DNA of 64,000 nt from CAZAMI01 sp964627805 (GCA_964627805.1 CAZVLA010000047.1:4244-68243); one strand, 5' to 3'. Positions 1-9,302 are shown, numbered from the stretch's first letter. Notes: generated by a model not told the origin, from the letters alone. Numbers and translations: made by a program.

Positions 1-1257
1 TGATATACCCTCCATCGGCTGTCCTAGGACCTTAGTACCGATACCTAGTACTAAGGTTCCGTTGTACATCTTAACTACTTGCTTGAACTTACCTAGTAGC
101 ATTAACTCGGTAGCGTAGTATACTCCCTTATCAACCCTCTTCATCATGCTAGCTACCACGAATCCTGGGTTAATCCAGTCCTGATCAGCATCTACACCGA
201 TCCAGAATGGTGGTCCCATAGTTAAGTGCTTAGCCTTAGCTATCTCCTGTACCGCCCTGTTAATACCTAGCCCTAGAGGTCCTGCTACGTTGTACACAGC
301 TACCGCTCCCTGAGCATACATTGCCTTAGCTGCTTCGTAGCCCTTAGTTATGTCGCTGAAGGTTCCTGTGTAGACCCAAAGTACCCTCTTCTTAGGTGGT
401 GTATGTATGATGTTTCTCGGGTCCTTAGCCTTCTCCTCATACTCCTTCGGGAAGTGCTGCTTATACCAGTTAATTGCCCAGTTACAGCCCCACTTATAGC
501 CTATCTCGAACTTCCACAGTACTGGTATCTCAATACCTAACACCATACCTACGTGTGGGTAGTCGTAGTAGATTGCTAGTAAGCAAGCTAAAGCACCTAC
601 TAACGCACTACCCTTATGCTCCTCGAACTTAATGTCTAGTAGGTTAGGTAGTGGGTACTTATTCGGGTACTTCTTCTTAATTATCTGCTGCGCGTAAGTG
701 TCGATACCTACGAAGTACTTATTCGGGAACTCTTGAGCTACTTGAGCTAACGCGTTGCTTAGTAGGAAGCCAACGCCCACTATTAGCTTTACGTCCGGGT
801 CTTGGGCAGCTGTCCTTAGGTTAGGTATGTAGTCAGCCTCAGTCTTGCTGACTAGGATCATTACCTTAACACCGAAGTCTCTAGCGGCATCCTCAGCACC
901 CTTGATGGCCATGTCATTGAATGCTAGGTCACCCCTACCGCCTATGTCAGTAACTATAGCTATCTTAACAGTCTTGCCTGGAGGTACGTGTGGTTTAGTG
1001 AATGTCACTGCAGGTGCCGTAGCTGTTACTGTTGCTGTTGATGTCACTGTTTTTGTGACTGTCACCGTTGTGACCTTACCTGCTGTTACGGTCTTAGTAG
1101 TTACTACGGTAGTTGTTGATGTCTGAGTAACGGTCTTAACACCCTTAGGTACTACGGCATAAGTAATACCAGCAACAACAGCAGCAACTATAATGGCGGT
1201 AATAACTACAGCAACAGAGGTTGAGATGGCCTTTGAGAACATAATACCCCTATCCAT
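1..1257 (-). CDS. BMP-family (nucleoside-type) ABC substrate-binding protein, C-terminus cut by window edge
   Basis: Surface-anchored solute-binding protein of the basic membrane protein (BMP/Med) family, which mostly binds nucleosides. Reading leftward from ATG at 1257 (another in-frame ATG is at 1242), the frame stays open to position 1, giving 419 codons. The start encodes a hydrophobic anchor, then a Thr/Val-rich stalk (about 1020-1135), then the folded domain opening KIAIVTDIGGRGDLAFND, a typical BMP start. It lies upstream, on the same strand, of nothing else visible, and about 1.5 kb from the permease pair at 2747-4830, with which it probably works. The ligand is inferred from the family and from the nearby nucleoside phosphorylase. 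Only the distal end is missing. Confidence 0.88.
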   Translation of the reverse strand, partial: MDRGIMFSKAISTSVAVVITAIIVAAVVAGITYAVVPKGVKTVTQTSTTTVVTTKTVTAGKVTTVTVTKTVTSTATVTATAPAVTFTKPHVPPGKTVKIAIVTDIGGRGDLAFNDMAIKGAEDAARDFGVKVMILVSKTEADYIPNLRTAAQDPDVKLIVGVGFLLSNALAQVAQEFPNKYFVGIDTYAQQIIKKKYPNKYPLPNLLDIKFEEHKGSALVGALACLLAIYYDYPHVGMVLGIEIPVLWKFEIGYKWGCNWAINWYKQHFPKEYEEKAKDPRNIIHTPPKKRVLWVYTGTFSDITKGYEAAKAMYAQGAVAVYNVAGPLGLGINRAVQEIAKAKHLTMGPPFWIGVDADQDWINPGFVVASMMKRVDKGVYYATELMLLGKFKQVVKMYNGTLVLGIGTKVLGQPMEGIS

Positions 1258-1391
1258 ACCTAACTACACCCTTCGGGTGGAAATACCGATACTCAGTAAA
1301 ATAAATCTATCTTAAAACGAACCTAAGACGTATCCCCTCTATGGATTAATACGTGGGTTAATACGCCTGAATTAATGAATACTATACTACA

Positions 1392-2150
1392 TTACCTATG
1401 GAATAACCTCTTAAGTGCCCCACCTACGTCGTGTTTGTAATTCCTTACATCCTTATCTACTGAGTACTTACTAAGTACTGCATTAGCTGATGTATTACCA
1501 CCTACGAGTACCTCTACGGCAACTCTCCACGCCTTCGCCTCCTCAGTACTTACTTCCTCCTTAACTCGGTAGTCCTGCTTCCTTATGAATGACCTTAATT
1601 TATTCAGTATTGACTCTAACTTAGCTTTCTGTACATTGATTAACTCAGTACTTACGTCCTTAGGTAGTAAATTAATTACTTGCCTTAAGTGCTTGTCACA
1701 GAGTACTGATGGTGACTTCCTATACTCACTCATTAAATTCAGTGTTTTTAAGTACTTAGCGAACGCATTTACGTACGTTTCCTCAAAGTACTTAACCCTA
1801 CGGCATAACTCGCACGTACGCTCCTTAAACGCGTTAGGATTACCTAACTTACTTAAGTAAGTACTTAGTAGGTCTTCGTAGATTATAGATACTCCCAACT
1901 GACCTACCCATGGATTCTTGAGTACGTAATCCACTAGTAACCATGAATGGTAATTACAGAATCCTAAGTTTCTCCTTAATTCACTCCTTACTTGAGGGTC
2001 TAGGACGTGCTCATAGAGTAGGTTCTCTATAGCCTCTACCTCTAACTTCCTAAGTAGCCTACATATTGGGCATCCCTCACTGCTTAGGGCTTCCTTAATA
2101 CTAACGTATATTACGTCCTTATCCTCTATCCTTCCCTTCTTGAATAGCAT
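1392..2150 (-). CDS. DUF6062-like protein with two CxxC...CxxH sites
   Basis: Protein of 252 residues without a known role. It carries two similar Cys/His sets: C27-x2-C30 with C65-x2-H68, and C113-x2-C116 with C151-x2-H154. The spacing within the two sets is alike (about 34 residues between half-sites), so the protein looks like an internal duplication that binds two metal ions or clusters. The pattern resembles the DUF6062 family, recognised by motif only. It is followed ten bases upstream in coordinates by the flavin-reductase-like gene on the same strand (2161-2700), so the two are probably cotranscribed. The last 60 residues are basic and less ordered. Confidence 0.7.
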   Translation of the reverse strand: MLFKKGRIEDKDVIYVSIKEALSSEGCPICRLLRKLEVEAIENLLYEHVLDPQVRSELRRNLGFCNYHSWLLVDYVLKNPWVGQLGVSIIYEDLLSTYLSKLGNPNAFKERTCELCRRVKYFEETYVNAFAKYLKTLNLMSEYRKSPSVLCDKHLRQVINLLPKDVSTELINVQKAKLESILNKLRSFIRKQDYRVKEEVSTEEAKAWRVAVEVLVGGNTSANAVLSKYSVDKDVRNYKHDVGGALKRLFHR

Positions 2151-2160
2151 TACTTAGCGC

Positions 2161-2700
2161 CTACTCGATCGTAATTACTTCGTTACCTAACCTAACGTAC
2201 TTAGGTCCCCTAACATGCATTGGGACGTCGTAGCTTGGTGGGTTACCTAATTCGATACCCTCCTTAACGAGTAGCTTAATCACCTCACCTACTACTAGCT
2301 GATGATCACCGCAAGCTATATCCTTACTCAGTATGCATTCAGCGTAGGCTAGTGCCTCCTCACATACAGGTACCCCGAAGTCACTTACGAACCACTTAAG
2401 TCCTGACTTACTTAGCTTATCCTTAACGTCCCTACCACTAACCGTACCTAAGTAGTGCAAGTTCCTTAACTTACTCCAGGGTAACGTAATTACTGAGAAC
2501 TTCCTACTCTCCCTAATTAATGAGTACGTGTACCTAGTAGGTGCTATAGCTACTGCTAAGTAGGGTGGGTTCCTTGAGACGGGAGTCACCCAAGCAGCTA
2601 CTAAGGCACTGCACTGACCCTTACTGCATGACCCCACTAGGACAGCTGGTCTCGGGTGCAGAAGGTATGGTGTAAGCGACTTTGTTAATTCACGCCACAC
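2161..2700 (-). CDS. Flavin reductase-like FMN-binding protein
   Basis: A 179-residue protein of the flavin reductase/flavoredoxin split-barrel family, which binds FMN and transfers electrons or reduces flavin. The layout HPRPAVLVGSCSKGQCSALVAAWVTPVSRNPPYLAVAI near the start (in pieces) and the later HQLVVGEV segment are the family's conserved strand and FMN-contact regions. Length is normal for the family. It uses a GTG start and reads into the Cys-rich gene at 1392-2150, ten bases away, suggesting a redox pair. The electron partner and substrate cannot be told from sequence. Confidence 0.8.
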   Translation of the reverse strand: MWRELTKSLTPYLLHPRPAVLVGSCSKGQCSALVAAWVTPVSRNPPYLAVAIAPTRYTYSLIRESRKFSVITLPWSKLRNLHYLGTVSGRDVKDKLSKSGLKWFVSDFGVPVCEEALAYAECILSKDIACGDHQLVVGEVIKLLVKEGIELGNPPSYDVPMHVRGPKYVRLGNEVITIE

Positions 2701-2746
2701 TACCTCACACCGAGTAAGTAATTAAATCGTAGTTAAAGAAGGTAAT

Positions 2747-3733
2747 TCACTCCTTGACGTAAGGTATCCCTAAGGCTCTCGGGAATCTCTTCCTACCTAT
2801 GAATATAGTAACCACTATTAGAGTCACTATGTACGGTATCATGAGTACTAGGTGATAGGGAACTACCTGCTTAACCCCTGGAGTTATCGCCACTGTGTAG
2901 GCTAGGCTCTCCGTGAAGCCGAAGAGAAAAGCAAATCCTAGTGCTAACAGAGGTTCTAAGCCACTAGCTACTACACATGCTAAGGCAATGAATCCCCTAC
3001 CAGCTGATAACTCCTTAACTATACCTCCGAACCACGCTAGCGACATGAAGGCACCCCCAAGACCTGCTAGTGCACCACCTATGGTGCAGAATACTACCCT
3101 AATGATGTCCACCCTAATACCAGCTACATCCAAAGCTTCAGGTGCTTCACCTGCTGCTCTTATCCTTAGTCCTAGCGGGGTCTTGTATATTATTAAGTGA
3201 GCTATGAATGCTAACGCGATAGTAATTATAGTTATTTCACTTATCCTAAATGAAGGTCCTATAGTCGGTGTAGGTACTAGTACGTTGGATGGTGGGATGT
3301 GTATACCAGGCATACCCCACACAGCAAGTAGCATATAAGGTACGAAGCCGTATGCGAACATGTTAATACCCATACCAGCGATTATCTGATCAGCTCTTAA
3401 GTAAACACTTATCACACCTAAGATAAAGCCCACTAAACCACCTACGGCTAAGCCCGTTAGTAACCCCATGTAACCATTATTGAATACCTCAGCACCGTAA
3501 ACACCTACGGTAGCTGATAGTAGGAGTATACCATCCAGCCCTATATCAACGGTTCCCGCCCTCTCATTAAGTACCTCACCAATAGCCGCTAATGCTAGAG
3601 GCGTCATCGCGAATAGCCCAGCATCAAGTACTGATATAGGCCTAAGCCCTAGAATATTAAGTACTATGAGTAATGCCGCGAAACCAATTACTAGGTATAT
3701 AAACCTCATGAACTTACTTCCCCAATTAACCAT
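2747..3733 (-). CDS. BMP-type ABC importer permease 2 (NupQ/YufQ-like)
   Basis: Inner-membrane permease of the branched-chain/nucleoside type (BPD_transp_2 fold), 328 residues with about eight to nine hydrophobic segments. The conserved AGEAPEALDVAGI loop contacts the ATPase. I place the start at ATG 3733, not at the longer in-frame ATG 3787. The stop of the preceding permease and this ATG share a base (TAATG), with a GGTGG motif just before, as expected for translational coupling. The extra 18 codons upstream would be charged and atypical. It pairs with the permease at 3733-4830 as a heterodimer powered by the ATPase at 4921-6537. Confidence 0.88.
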   Translation of the reverse strand: MVNWGSKFMRFIYLVIGFAALLIVLNILGLRPISVLDAGLFAMTPLALAAIGEVLNERAGTVDIGLDGILLLSATVGVYGAEVFNNGYMGLLTGLAVGGLVGFILGVISVYLRADQIIAGMGINMFAYGFVPYMLLAVWGMPGIHIPPSNVLVPTPTIGPSFRISEITIITIALAFIAHLIIYKTPLGLRIRAAGEAPEALDVAGIRVDIIRVVFCTIGGALAGLGGAFMSLAWFGGIVKELSAGRGFIALACVVASGLEPLLALGFAFLFGFTESLAYTVAITPGVKQVVPYHLVLMIPYIVTLIVVTIFIGRKRFPRALGIPYVKE

Positions 3734-4830
3734 TAGGACCCACCCCCTACCTTCCTCCTCCTTAAGTACAGACTCACGATCCTCCATAGCTCAGGTATTG
3801 AGAGCATCACAATTATTATGCCGTTTATGGCCCTACTCAATTCAGATGCTACGTGTGCGTATGGCTCCATAACTCTTGAACCATTGGACAACCCACCAAT
3901 GAATATTGCTGCTATGATAGCTCCTATGGGGTTATTCCTACCTATCAAAGCAACTCCTATACCGTCAAACCCTATACCCTGTATATTACCTAAGGTACCG
4001 AAGAGCGCCCATACTGGTGGTCTACCAGCAATTACTAAGCCACCAGCTAATCCAGCTGCTAAGCCACCTATGATGAATGACATGAGTATGACCTTCCTCT
4101 GATCAATACCTGCGTACCTAGCCGCGTCTGGGTTAGCACCTACTAGTCTTAGCTCGAAGCCTGCCTTAGTCATTGTTAGGAAGAGGTATATTATTATGCA
4201 GAACGCTATAGCTACGAAGACAGCCGCTGTTAGTATTGATCTTAATGGGTAGAGTACTGGGAACCTACCCGCCGGTACTATCGATAGGGTCTTCTCAGGT
4301 CTTTGAGGATCAACAAAGGGGGGATTTGAGGCTAGGTACATCGTTAGGTAGAAGGCTATCCAGTTAAACATTATCGTTGATATTACTTCGTGAACACCCT
4401 TATACACCTTGAGCAGTGCCGGCCCCAGGGACCATAACATTCCGAAGAGCATTGACATAATCACTATGAGGGGTATTATTAGCGGGGCTGGTACGTGGAA
4501 GTACCTAGGTATGACAGCACCAGCTAGTACAGCACCTATAGCACCCATGTAGGCCTGCCCCTCAGCACCTATGTTGAAGAGTCCAGCCTTAACACCTATG
4601 GCGAAGGTTATTCCCGTAAGCATTAATGGCATTGCGTATGATAGCGTATCCATTAACGTGTAGTAAGTCCCGAAACCGCCGTAGAATAACCACCTGTAGG
4701 CTAGTATTGGGTTCCTACCGTAAGCAAGCATCAGTAACGCAGCAATTACTAGACCTAAAACAAGTGCTGCCGCCGATAGGCTGAAGTCAGTCATTATTCT
4801 TTTTAACCTGTAAATAACCAAGTGCGACAC
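3733..4830 (-). CDS. BMP-type ABC importer permease 1 (NupP/YufP-like)
   Basis: Permease subunit of 365 residues with roughly nine to ten hydrophobic helices. Family signposts are GAEGQAYMGAIGAVLAG and the cytoplasmic coupling loop LVGANPDAARYAGI. It starts at GTG 4830. A TATA-like box 26 bases upstream on the minus strand (4851-4860) fits a leaderless transcript. It is the first gene of a two-permease operon and faces away from the ATPase gene at 4921. The substrate is inferred to be nucleosides from the family and the phosphorylase gene at 6539-7393. Confidence 0.9.
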   Translation of the reverse strand: MSHLVIYRLKRIMTDFSLSAAALVLGLVIAALLMLAYGRNPILAYRWLFYGGFGTYYTLMDTLSYAMPLMLTGITFAIGVKAGLFNIGAEGQAYMGAIGAVLAGAVIPRYFHVPAPLIIPLIVIMSMLFGMLWSLGPALLKVYKGVHEVISTIMFNWIAFYLTMYLASNPPFVDPQRPEKTLSIVPAGRFPVLYPLRSILTAAVFVAIAFCIIIYLFLTMTKAGFELRLVGANPDAARYAGIDQRKVILMSFIIGGLAAGLAGGLVIAGRPPVWALFGTLGNIQGIGFDGIGVALIGRNNPIGAIIAAIFIGGLSNGSRVMEPYAHVASELSRAINGIIIVMLSIPELWRIVSLYLRRRKVGGGS

Positions 4831-4850
4831 CTAAGTCTGATATAACCTGT

Positions 4851-4860
4851 TGCTTATAAC
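4851..4860 (-). promoter_or_regulatory. TATA-like box for the permease operon
   Basis: On the minus strand this reads GTTATAAGCA, centred about 26 bases before the GTG start at 4830. That places the transcript start at or next to the start codon. Confidence 0.5.
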
Positions 4861-4887
4861 TTAATATCCTCGCTAAGTTTATTATTT

Positions 4888-4897
4888 CCAATTAAAC
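4888..4897 (+). promoter_or_regulatory. TATA-like box for the nucleoside ABC ATPase
   Basis: AT-rich element CCAATTAAAC centred about 28 bases before the TTG start at 4921. With the box at 4851-4860 it makes a compact divergent promoter region of 90 bases. Confidence 0.4.
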
Positions 4898-4920
4898 ACT
4901 CTGTCTTAGGTGCTTAGCTG

Positions 4921-6537
4921 TTGGCACCCGATGACGGGCCAATAATTGAGATGAGGAATATTCATAAGATATACCCAGACGGTACTGTAGCTCTTAGGGG
5001 TGTTGATTTAAAGCTCTACCGTGGTGAGGTCTTGGGACTCCTAGGTGAGAATGGGGCTGGTAAGACAACCTTAATGAAGATATTATCTGGATTCATTAGA
5101 CCAACTGCAGGTGAGATTTACGTTAATGGTGAGAAGGTTAAGTTCAGAACACCTGCTGATGCCTTGGCTAGGGGTATAGCTATGGTACATCAGATATTCA
5201 CCCTAGTACTTCCATTAACAGCTCTTGAGAACATAATGTTAGGTAAGGAGGTACTGAGGCCTGAGGCTTTCGCTACTTTAAGACCGTTAAAGCTTCAGGA
5301 GGCTAGGAAGAAGGTTGAGGAGTTAATGGAGGCTACTGGTTTTAAGATACCGTTAGATACGCCTGTTGAGTTACTACCGTTAGGTGTTAGGCAGAAGATC
5401 GAGATTCTGAAGGCACTCTATAAGGGAGCTAATGTACTGATCCTTGATGAGCCGACTACCTTCTTAACCCTACTTGAGGTTAATGAGTTATTTAAGTTCA
5501 TAAGGAAGTTTAAGGAGTCTGGGGGTACGGTAGTCTTCATTAGTCATAAGATTAGGGAGGTACTTGAGATTACTGATAGGATAGTTGTTTTAAGGCATGG
5601 TAGGGTTGTCGGCGAATTACCTACTAAGGAGGCGACACCCGAGAAGCTGGCTGTAATGATGGTTGGTAGGGAGATTAAGTTGGATGTATTACTTAGGGGT
5701 AAGGGTAGGAGGGGTGATAAGCCCGTACTTCAGGTTAAGGACTTATGGGTTGAGAGTGACTTAGGTTATGATGCGGTTAAGGGGATATCGTTTGAGGTAT
5801 ACCCTGGTGAGATCTTCGGTATAGCTGGTGTTGAGGGTAATGGGCAGGATGAGTTAGTTCAGGCAATTACTGGTTTAAGGCGTGTTAAGCGTGGTAAGAT
5901 AATACTTAACGGTGAGGACGTAACTAACTCAACACCTATTGACCTCTACAGAAGAGGGGTATCGCACATACCCGGTGATAGGGAGAGGTTCGGGTTAGTT
6001 CTTGAGTTTACAGTTACTGAGAATGGAGTAATTAGTAGGCAGTGGGAGCCCATGTTCACTAAGGGCTTCAGACTTGACTGGGGTAGTGTTAAGAGGTACG
6101 TATCCTGGCTAGTCAAGAGGTTCAACGTAGTTACATCAAGCTTAGACGCACCTGCTAAGTCATTGAGTGGTGGTAATAGGCAGAAACTACTAGTCGGTAG
6201 GGAATTAAGTAAGAAGCCATTAACTGGTGAGAAACCACCGCTAATAGTTGCTGTACACCCGACTAAGGGCCTAGACATCGCGTCCACGATGTACGTTAGG
6301 GAGTTACTTGCTAGGGCTAGGGATGAGGGTAAGGCAGTACTCCTTGTATCAGCTGATCTAGACGAGATACTTCAGTTAAGTGATAGGATAGCTGTGATTT
6401 ATGAGGGGCAGTTCATGGGTGTTATGAAGGCTGAGGAAGCTACTCTCGAGAAGATAGGTTTAATGATGGGTGGTGTAAGGCCTGAGGAGGTTAAGGGTGT
6501 TAAGGTAGCTTTTAGGGAGGCTAGAGTTGAGGTTTAA
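4921..6537 (+). CDS. Double-domain ABC ATPase of the BMP/nucleoside importer (NupO/YufO-like)
   Basis: Two fused nucleotide-binding domains in 538 residues, the usual size for this family. The N-terminal half has Walker A GENGAGKTT and Walker B LILDEPTTF, but its ABC signature is degenerate (LPLGVRQ). The C-terminal half has a degenerate Walker A (GVEGNGQDE), a good signature (LSGGNRQK) and HPTKGLD in place of Walker B. This asymmetry is known in the RbsA/NupO class. The TTG start is preceded by AGGTG eight bases away; ATG 4951 is an alternative. It is transcribed divergently from the two permeases and converges on the phosphorylase gene one base away. Confidence 0.9.
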   Translation: MAPDDGPIIEMRNIHKIYPDGTVALRGVDLKLYRGEVLGLLGENGAGKTTLMKILSGFIRPTAGEIYVNGEKVKFRTPADALARGIAMVHQIFTLVLPLTALENIMLGKEVLRPEAFATLRPLKLQEARKKVEELMEATGFKIPLDTPVELLPLGVRQKIEILKALYKGANVLILDEPTTFLTLLEVNELFKFIRKFKESGGTVVFISHKIREVLEITDRIVVLRHGRVVGELPTKEATPEKLAVMMVGREIKLDVLLRGKGRRGDKPVLQVKDLWVESDLGYDAVKGISFEVYPGEIFGIAGVEGNGQDELVQAITGLRRVKRGKIILNGEDVTNSTPIDLYRRGVSHIPGDRERFGLVLEFTVTENGVISRQWEPMFTKGFRLDWGSVKRYVSWLVKRFNVVTSSLDAPAKSLSGGNRQKLLVGRELSKKPLTGEKPPLIVAVHPTKGLDIASTMYVRELLARARDEGKAVLLVSADLDEILQLSDRIAVIYEGQFMGVMKAEEATLEKIGLMMGGVRPEEVKGVKVAFREARVEV

Positions 6538-6538
6538 A

Positions 6539-7393
6539 CTACTTCTTAAGTAATTTACTAAATACTGATGGAGGTACGTACTTCCTACCTGCCTCTTCTT
6601 TATACTTATCTAGCTCATGGAGTATCCTAACAGCTTCATTAGCTACCTTAATGGCGTCCTCAACACCTGCCCCAGCTATGAATTCATCAGTTACTCTATT
6701 AGCTATGGCCGCACACACCGTACCTGCTCTAGCTCCGTATATGTTGGATAGCGTGAATAGCGTTGCTGACTCCATCTCGAAGTTAAGTACGTTTAACTTA
6801 GCTAATCTCTCCTCAATACCCTCCCACATACTAGGTAAGTAACCCTTAAATCCAGGCCTTCCTTGACCTACGTAAAAGCTATCACTACTTGCCGTTATCC
6901 CTACATGGTAATTAACCCCCAACTCCTCAGCTGCCTCTATTAAAGCCATCACTACTTCGTAATGAGCCACTGCTGGGTATTCAGTGTCTACGTATATCTT
7001 GCTAGTACCGTCGTACCTAACAGCAGCTACTGAGATTATTAAATCACCAACCTTAATCTCCCTTCTCAAAGCACCTGTCGTACCTACCCTAATGAAGGTA
7101 TCAGCACCAACCCTAAGTAATTCCTCAATAGCTATAGCTGCTGCAGGTCCTCCAATACCTGTTGATGTAGCTGCTATATCTACCCCCCTATACCTCCCTA
7201 CGTACGTTACGTACTCCCTATGCCTAGCTACTTCACGTGCTTCGTCCCAGTACTTAGCTATTAGGGGGACCCTACCAGGGTCTCCGGGTAGTAGAACGTA
7301 CCTGGGTACATCACCCTTCTTAAGCCCTATGTGGTACTGCCTACCGAGCTCATCCTCGGGTACTGCGGCTGACTTAATTCTTGATTGATTCAT
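6539..7393 (-). CDS. udp: Uridine/purine nucleoside phosphorylase (NP-I family)
   Basis: Cytosolic enzyme splitting nucleosides with phosphate to give the base and ribose-1-phosphate. About 284 residues. Motifs of the NP-I family are visible: the phosphate-binding LLPGDPGRVP near the start, STGIGGPAAAIAIEEL, the GTTGAL strand, and NFEMESATLF, where the Glu-Met-Glu segment contacts ribose. These fit uridine phosphorylase best, but purine specificity is possible. ATG 7393 is chosen over GTG 7402 because AGGTGAT, a near-perfect Shine-Dalgarno, lies five bases before it. The gene abuts the nucleoside importer, so imported nucleosides are probably cleaved here. Confidence 0.88.
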   Translation of the reverse strand: MNQSRIKSAAVPEDELGRQYHIGLKKGDVPRYVLLPGDPGRVPLIAKYWDEAREVARHREYVTYVGRYRGVDIAATSTGIGGPAAAIAIEELLRVGADTFIRVGTTGALRREIKVGDLIISVAAVRYDGTSKIYVDTEYPAVAHYEVVMALIEAAEELGVNYHVGITASSDSFYVGQGRPGFKGYLPSMWEGIEERLAKLNVLNFEMESATLFTLSNIYGARAGTVCAAIANRVTDEFIAGAGVEDAIKVANEAVRILHELDKYKEEAGRKYVPPSVFSKLLKK

Positions 7394-7522
7394 CCGTATC
7401 ACCTAAATAATGCATTACGTAATACACTCTAGACACTATTACTTAGGGTTAAAGGGAAATAAATTGAACTATACCTAACTAAAGTAAAAAGCCTAAATGA
7501 TCTTAATGTTTTAGGGTGTGCT

Positions 7523-7963
7523 ATGTACTTCGTAATGTCGTTTAAGCCTATATACGCCTTCAAGATAATTGAGGGTGTTAAGGACTGTGAAGTTAGGACT
7601 TACTTCGGGGACTTAGCTCCTGACGACGTAGTACTTATTTATGCTTCATCACCTACTAAGGCATTTATTGGTGAGTTCGTTGTTAATGAGGTATTCACTG
7701 GTTACATTAATGACGTTATTGAGTACTTAAGTAATTACTGCTTAATGTTTGATGAGGATAACTGGAGGTTCGTTAGGGAGCACTACGTAGGTAGTAGGAG
7801 GAGGTTAGTAGTTATTCATGTAGGTGAGGTAACGAGGTATTCCCAACCAGTCCCCTTGAGTAGTGTTAGGTCAGTCATACCTAACTTCATGCCTCCCATG
7901 AGTTACGTAAAGGTTAGTGAGGATTTCGTCAGACTTATTAGGTCATTAGGACTTACTAGCTAA
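7523..7963 (+). CDS. ASCH/PUA-like domain protein
   Basis: A small 146-residue protein starting MSFKPIYAFKII (after a possible four-residue extension), followed by CEVRTYFGDLAPDDVVLIYAS and a strand reading AFIGEFVVNEVF. This order (S-x-KP, E-x-R, a P-x-D turn, YASSP, G-x-F) is that of ASCH/PUA-like beta barrels, which bind RNA or modified nucleotides. No catalytic claim can be made. The gene stands alone, and its end is 12 bases from the converging HAD gene. Confidence 0.65.
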   Translation: MYFVMSFKPIYAFKIIEGVKDCEVRTYFGDLAPDDVVLIYASSPTKAFIGEFVVNEVFTGYINDVIEYLSNYCLMFDEDNWRFVREHYVGSRRRLVVIHVGEVTRYSQPVPLSSVRSVIPNFMPPMSYVKVSEDFVRLIRSLGLTS

Positions 7964-7975
7964 TACTCTAGAAAG

Positions 7976-8614
7976 CTATAACTTACTTAAGACATTAAGT
8001 AAGTCCTCTAAAGTACGGATCCTTAACTCCCAATTAAATCCGTACCTATCAACCATTACGGTCTTGATCCCTAAGTTCTTAGCAGGTACTAAGTCGTAGT
8101 AAGGATAGGCTGATACGTGAACGACCTCATCCCTCCTAACTCCCAGTAATTTTAGTGCCTCCGTGAATGCCTTTAGTGATGGTTTATAGTGCCCTGTATC
8201 CTCAGCCGTAATTACGGAGTCAATGAGGTGCTCCATACCAGCTAATGTTATTTTAATTAATCTACGCTCCGTATTGGATATTATCGAGACTCTAAAGCCG
8301 GCCTCCTTTAGTAACTTCAATGCTGGTACCGTGTCTGGGAAGGGAGGTGATTTAGCGAATGCCAATACTAACGCCTCACCGTACCTCTCCTCATACTTAA
8401 CTCCATGAGTACTGCATAACTTCCTTAAGCAGTCCTTAAGTATCTGGGAGTAGGACTTACGGCTAATTAACTCCTCCCTTTCTAGCATAAAGAACTCATC
8501 AAGGTATTCATTGCCGAGTACATACTTTAGAACGGACTTAATACCGTATAACCAATCAAATAACGTCCCGTAGCAATCGAAGGTAATTGTGGTTACTCTC
8601 AAAGTCCGTACCAA
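7976..8614 (-). CDS. HAD-superfamily hydrolase, haloacid dehalogenase-like
   Basis: A 212-residue phosphatase-like HAD protein. Motif I is DCYGTLFDW, motif II is the IISNTE strand, a conserved lysine lies in TGHYKPSLKAF, and motif IV is degenerate around SAYPYYDLVPAKNLGI. The helical cap between motifs I and II is of the type seen in 2-haloacid dehalogenases and small sugar-phosphate phosphatases. The start appears to be TTG. No operon partner gives a substrate. Confidence 0.82.
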   Translation of the reverse strand: MVRTLRVTTITFDCYGTLFDWLYGIKSVLKYVLGNEYLDEFFMLEREELISRKSYSQILKDCLRKLCSTHGVKYEERYGEALVLAFAKSPPFPDTVPALKLLKEAGFRVSIISNTERRLIKITLAGMEHLIDSVITAEDTGHYKPSLKAFTEALKLLGVRRDEVVHVSAYPYYDLVPAKNLGIKTVMVDRYGFNWELRIRTLEDLLNVLSKL

Positions 8615-8654
8615 TTAATACCTAGCATTACCCTACCTTAAAAGAGCCTGGGTT

Positions 8655-9248
8655 TTACCTGGAAAGCTCAATACTTAACTTTTCGATCTTAACTACTTTA
8701 CCTACATCAGCTTCAGGGTCTACCTCTGCTTTCTCCACATACCTAACCTCATTAACTTCAGCACCTTTCATCACACTGATCATTTTACCTTCAACTAATC
8801 CTACTTCAGCGTCCTTACCTATAGCTATGGTAACTCCATAAATCTCCTCAACTTCACACTTCTTCTCGATCTTAACTTCATTACCTATTAGCTTAGCCCT
8901 TACTTTAGAGCCTTTACCTAAGTGTATACGTCTTGCCTTAATTTCCTCAGCCCTAGCAGCTCCTCCAAGCTCGAAGACTTCAGCTTCAACACTCTTAGCA
9001 CTTGCCGAACCGTTTATTCTAATTTCCTTACCTATGACATCCCCTTCAACACTTATTGACCCGCTAACTTTCAATAACTTACTTACCTTCAAATTACCTA
9101 TGATCTTACATGACCCACTAATCTCGAGTTCCTCACCTTCAGCATTACCTACGATCTCAAGTGCACCACTAACCCTTACTCTATGAAACCTTATGAGCCC
9201 CCTAAGTTTGACGGATCCTCCAGCTGATAATTCCTCTATAGCATACAT
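8655..9248 (-). CDS. Bactofilin-like polymer-forming beta-helix protein
   Basis: A 197-residue protein made almost wholly of short alternating hydrophobic/polar strands separated by Gly/Asn or charged turns, with repeated units such as EISGSCKIIGNLKV, KVSGSISVEGDVIG and RINGSASAKSVEA. This 17-20 residue periodicity is the bactofilin/DUF583 pattern, a right-handed beta-helix that polymerises into filaments in bacteria. There is no signal peptide or membrane segment, so it should be cytoplasmic. It is divergent from the winged-helix gene at 9303. Assignment rests on the repeat pattern. Confidence 0.65.
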   Translation of the reverse strand: MYAIEELSAGGSVKLRGLIRFHRVRVSGALEIVGNAEGEELEISGSCKIIGNLKVSKLLKVSGSISVEGDVIGKEIRINGSASAKSVEAEVFELGGAARAEEIKARRIHLGKGSKVRAKLIGNEVKIEKKCEVEEIYGVTIAIGKDAEVGLVEGKMISVMKGAEVNEVRYVEKAEVDPEADVGKVVKIEKLSIELSR

Positions 9249-9302
9249 AGAATCCCCCTAGTACACTCTAATTATCTACTACTTTTTAGTTAAACTCACG
9301 AA

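Noticed and set aside
845..1126. Plus-strand frame coding a Thr/Val-rich protein
   Set aside because: It is the antisense of the repeated Thr/Val stalk codons of the binding protein at 1-1257. The frames at 16430-16747 and 57473-57730 arise the same way.
2747..3787. Longer start of the second permease at ATG 3787
   Set aside because: It would overlap the preceding permease by 55 bases and add a charged tail, while ATG 3733 gives a TAATG junction with a ribosome-binding motif.
5946..6287. Minus-strand frame inside the ABC ATPase gene
   Set aside because: Shadow of the real gene on the plus strand. The ATPase motifs run through the region without a break.
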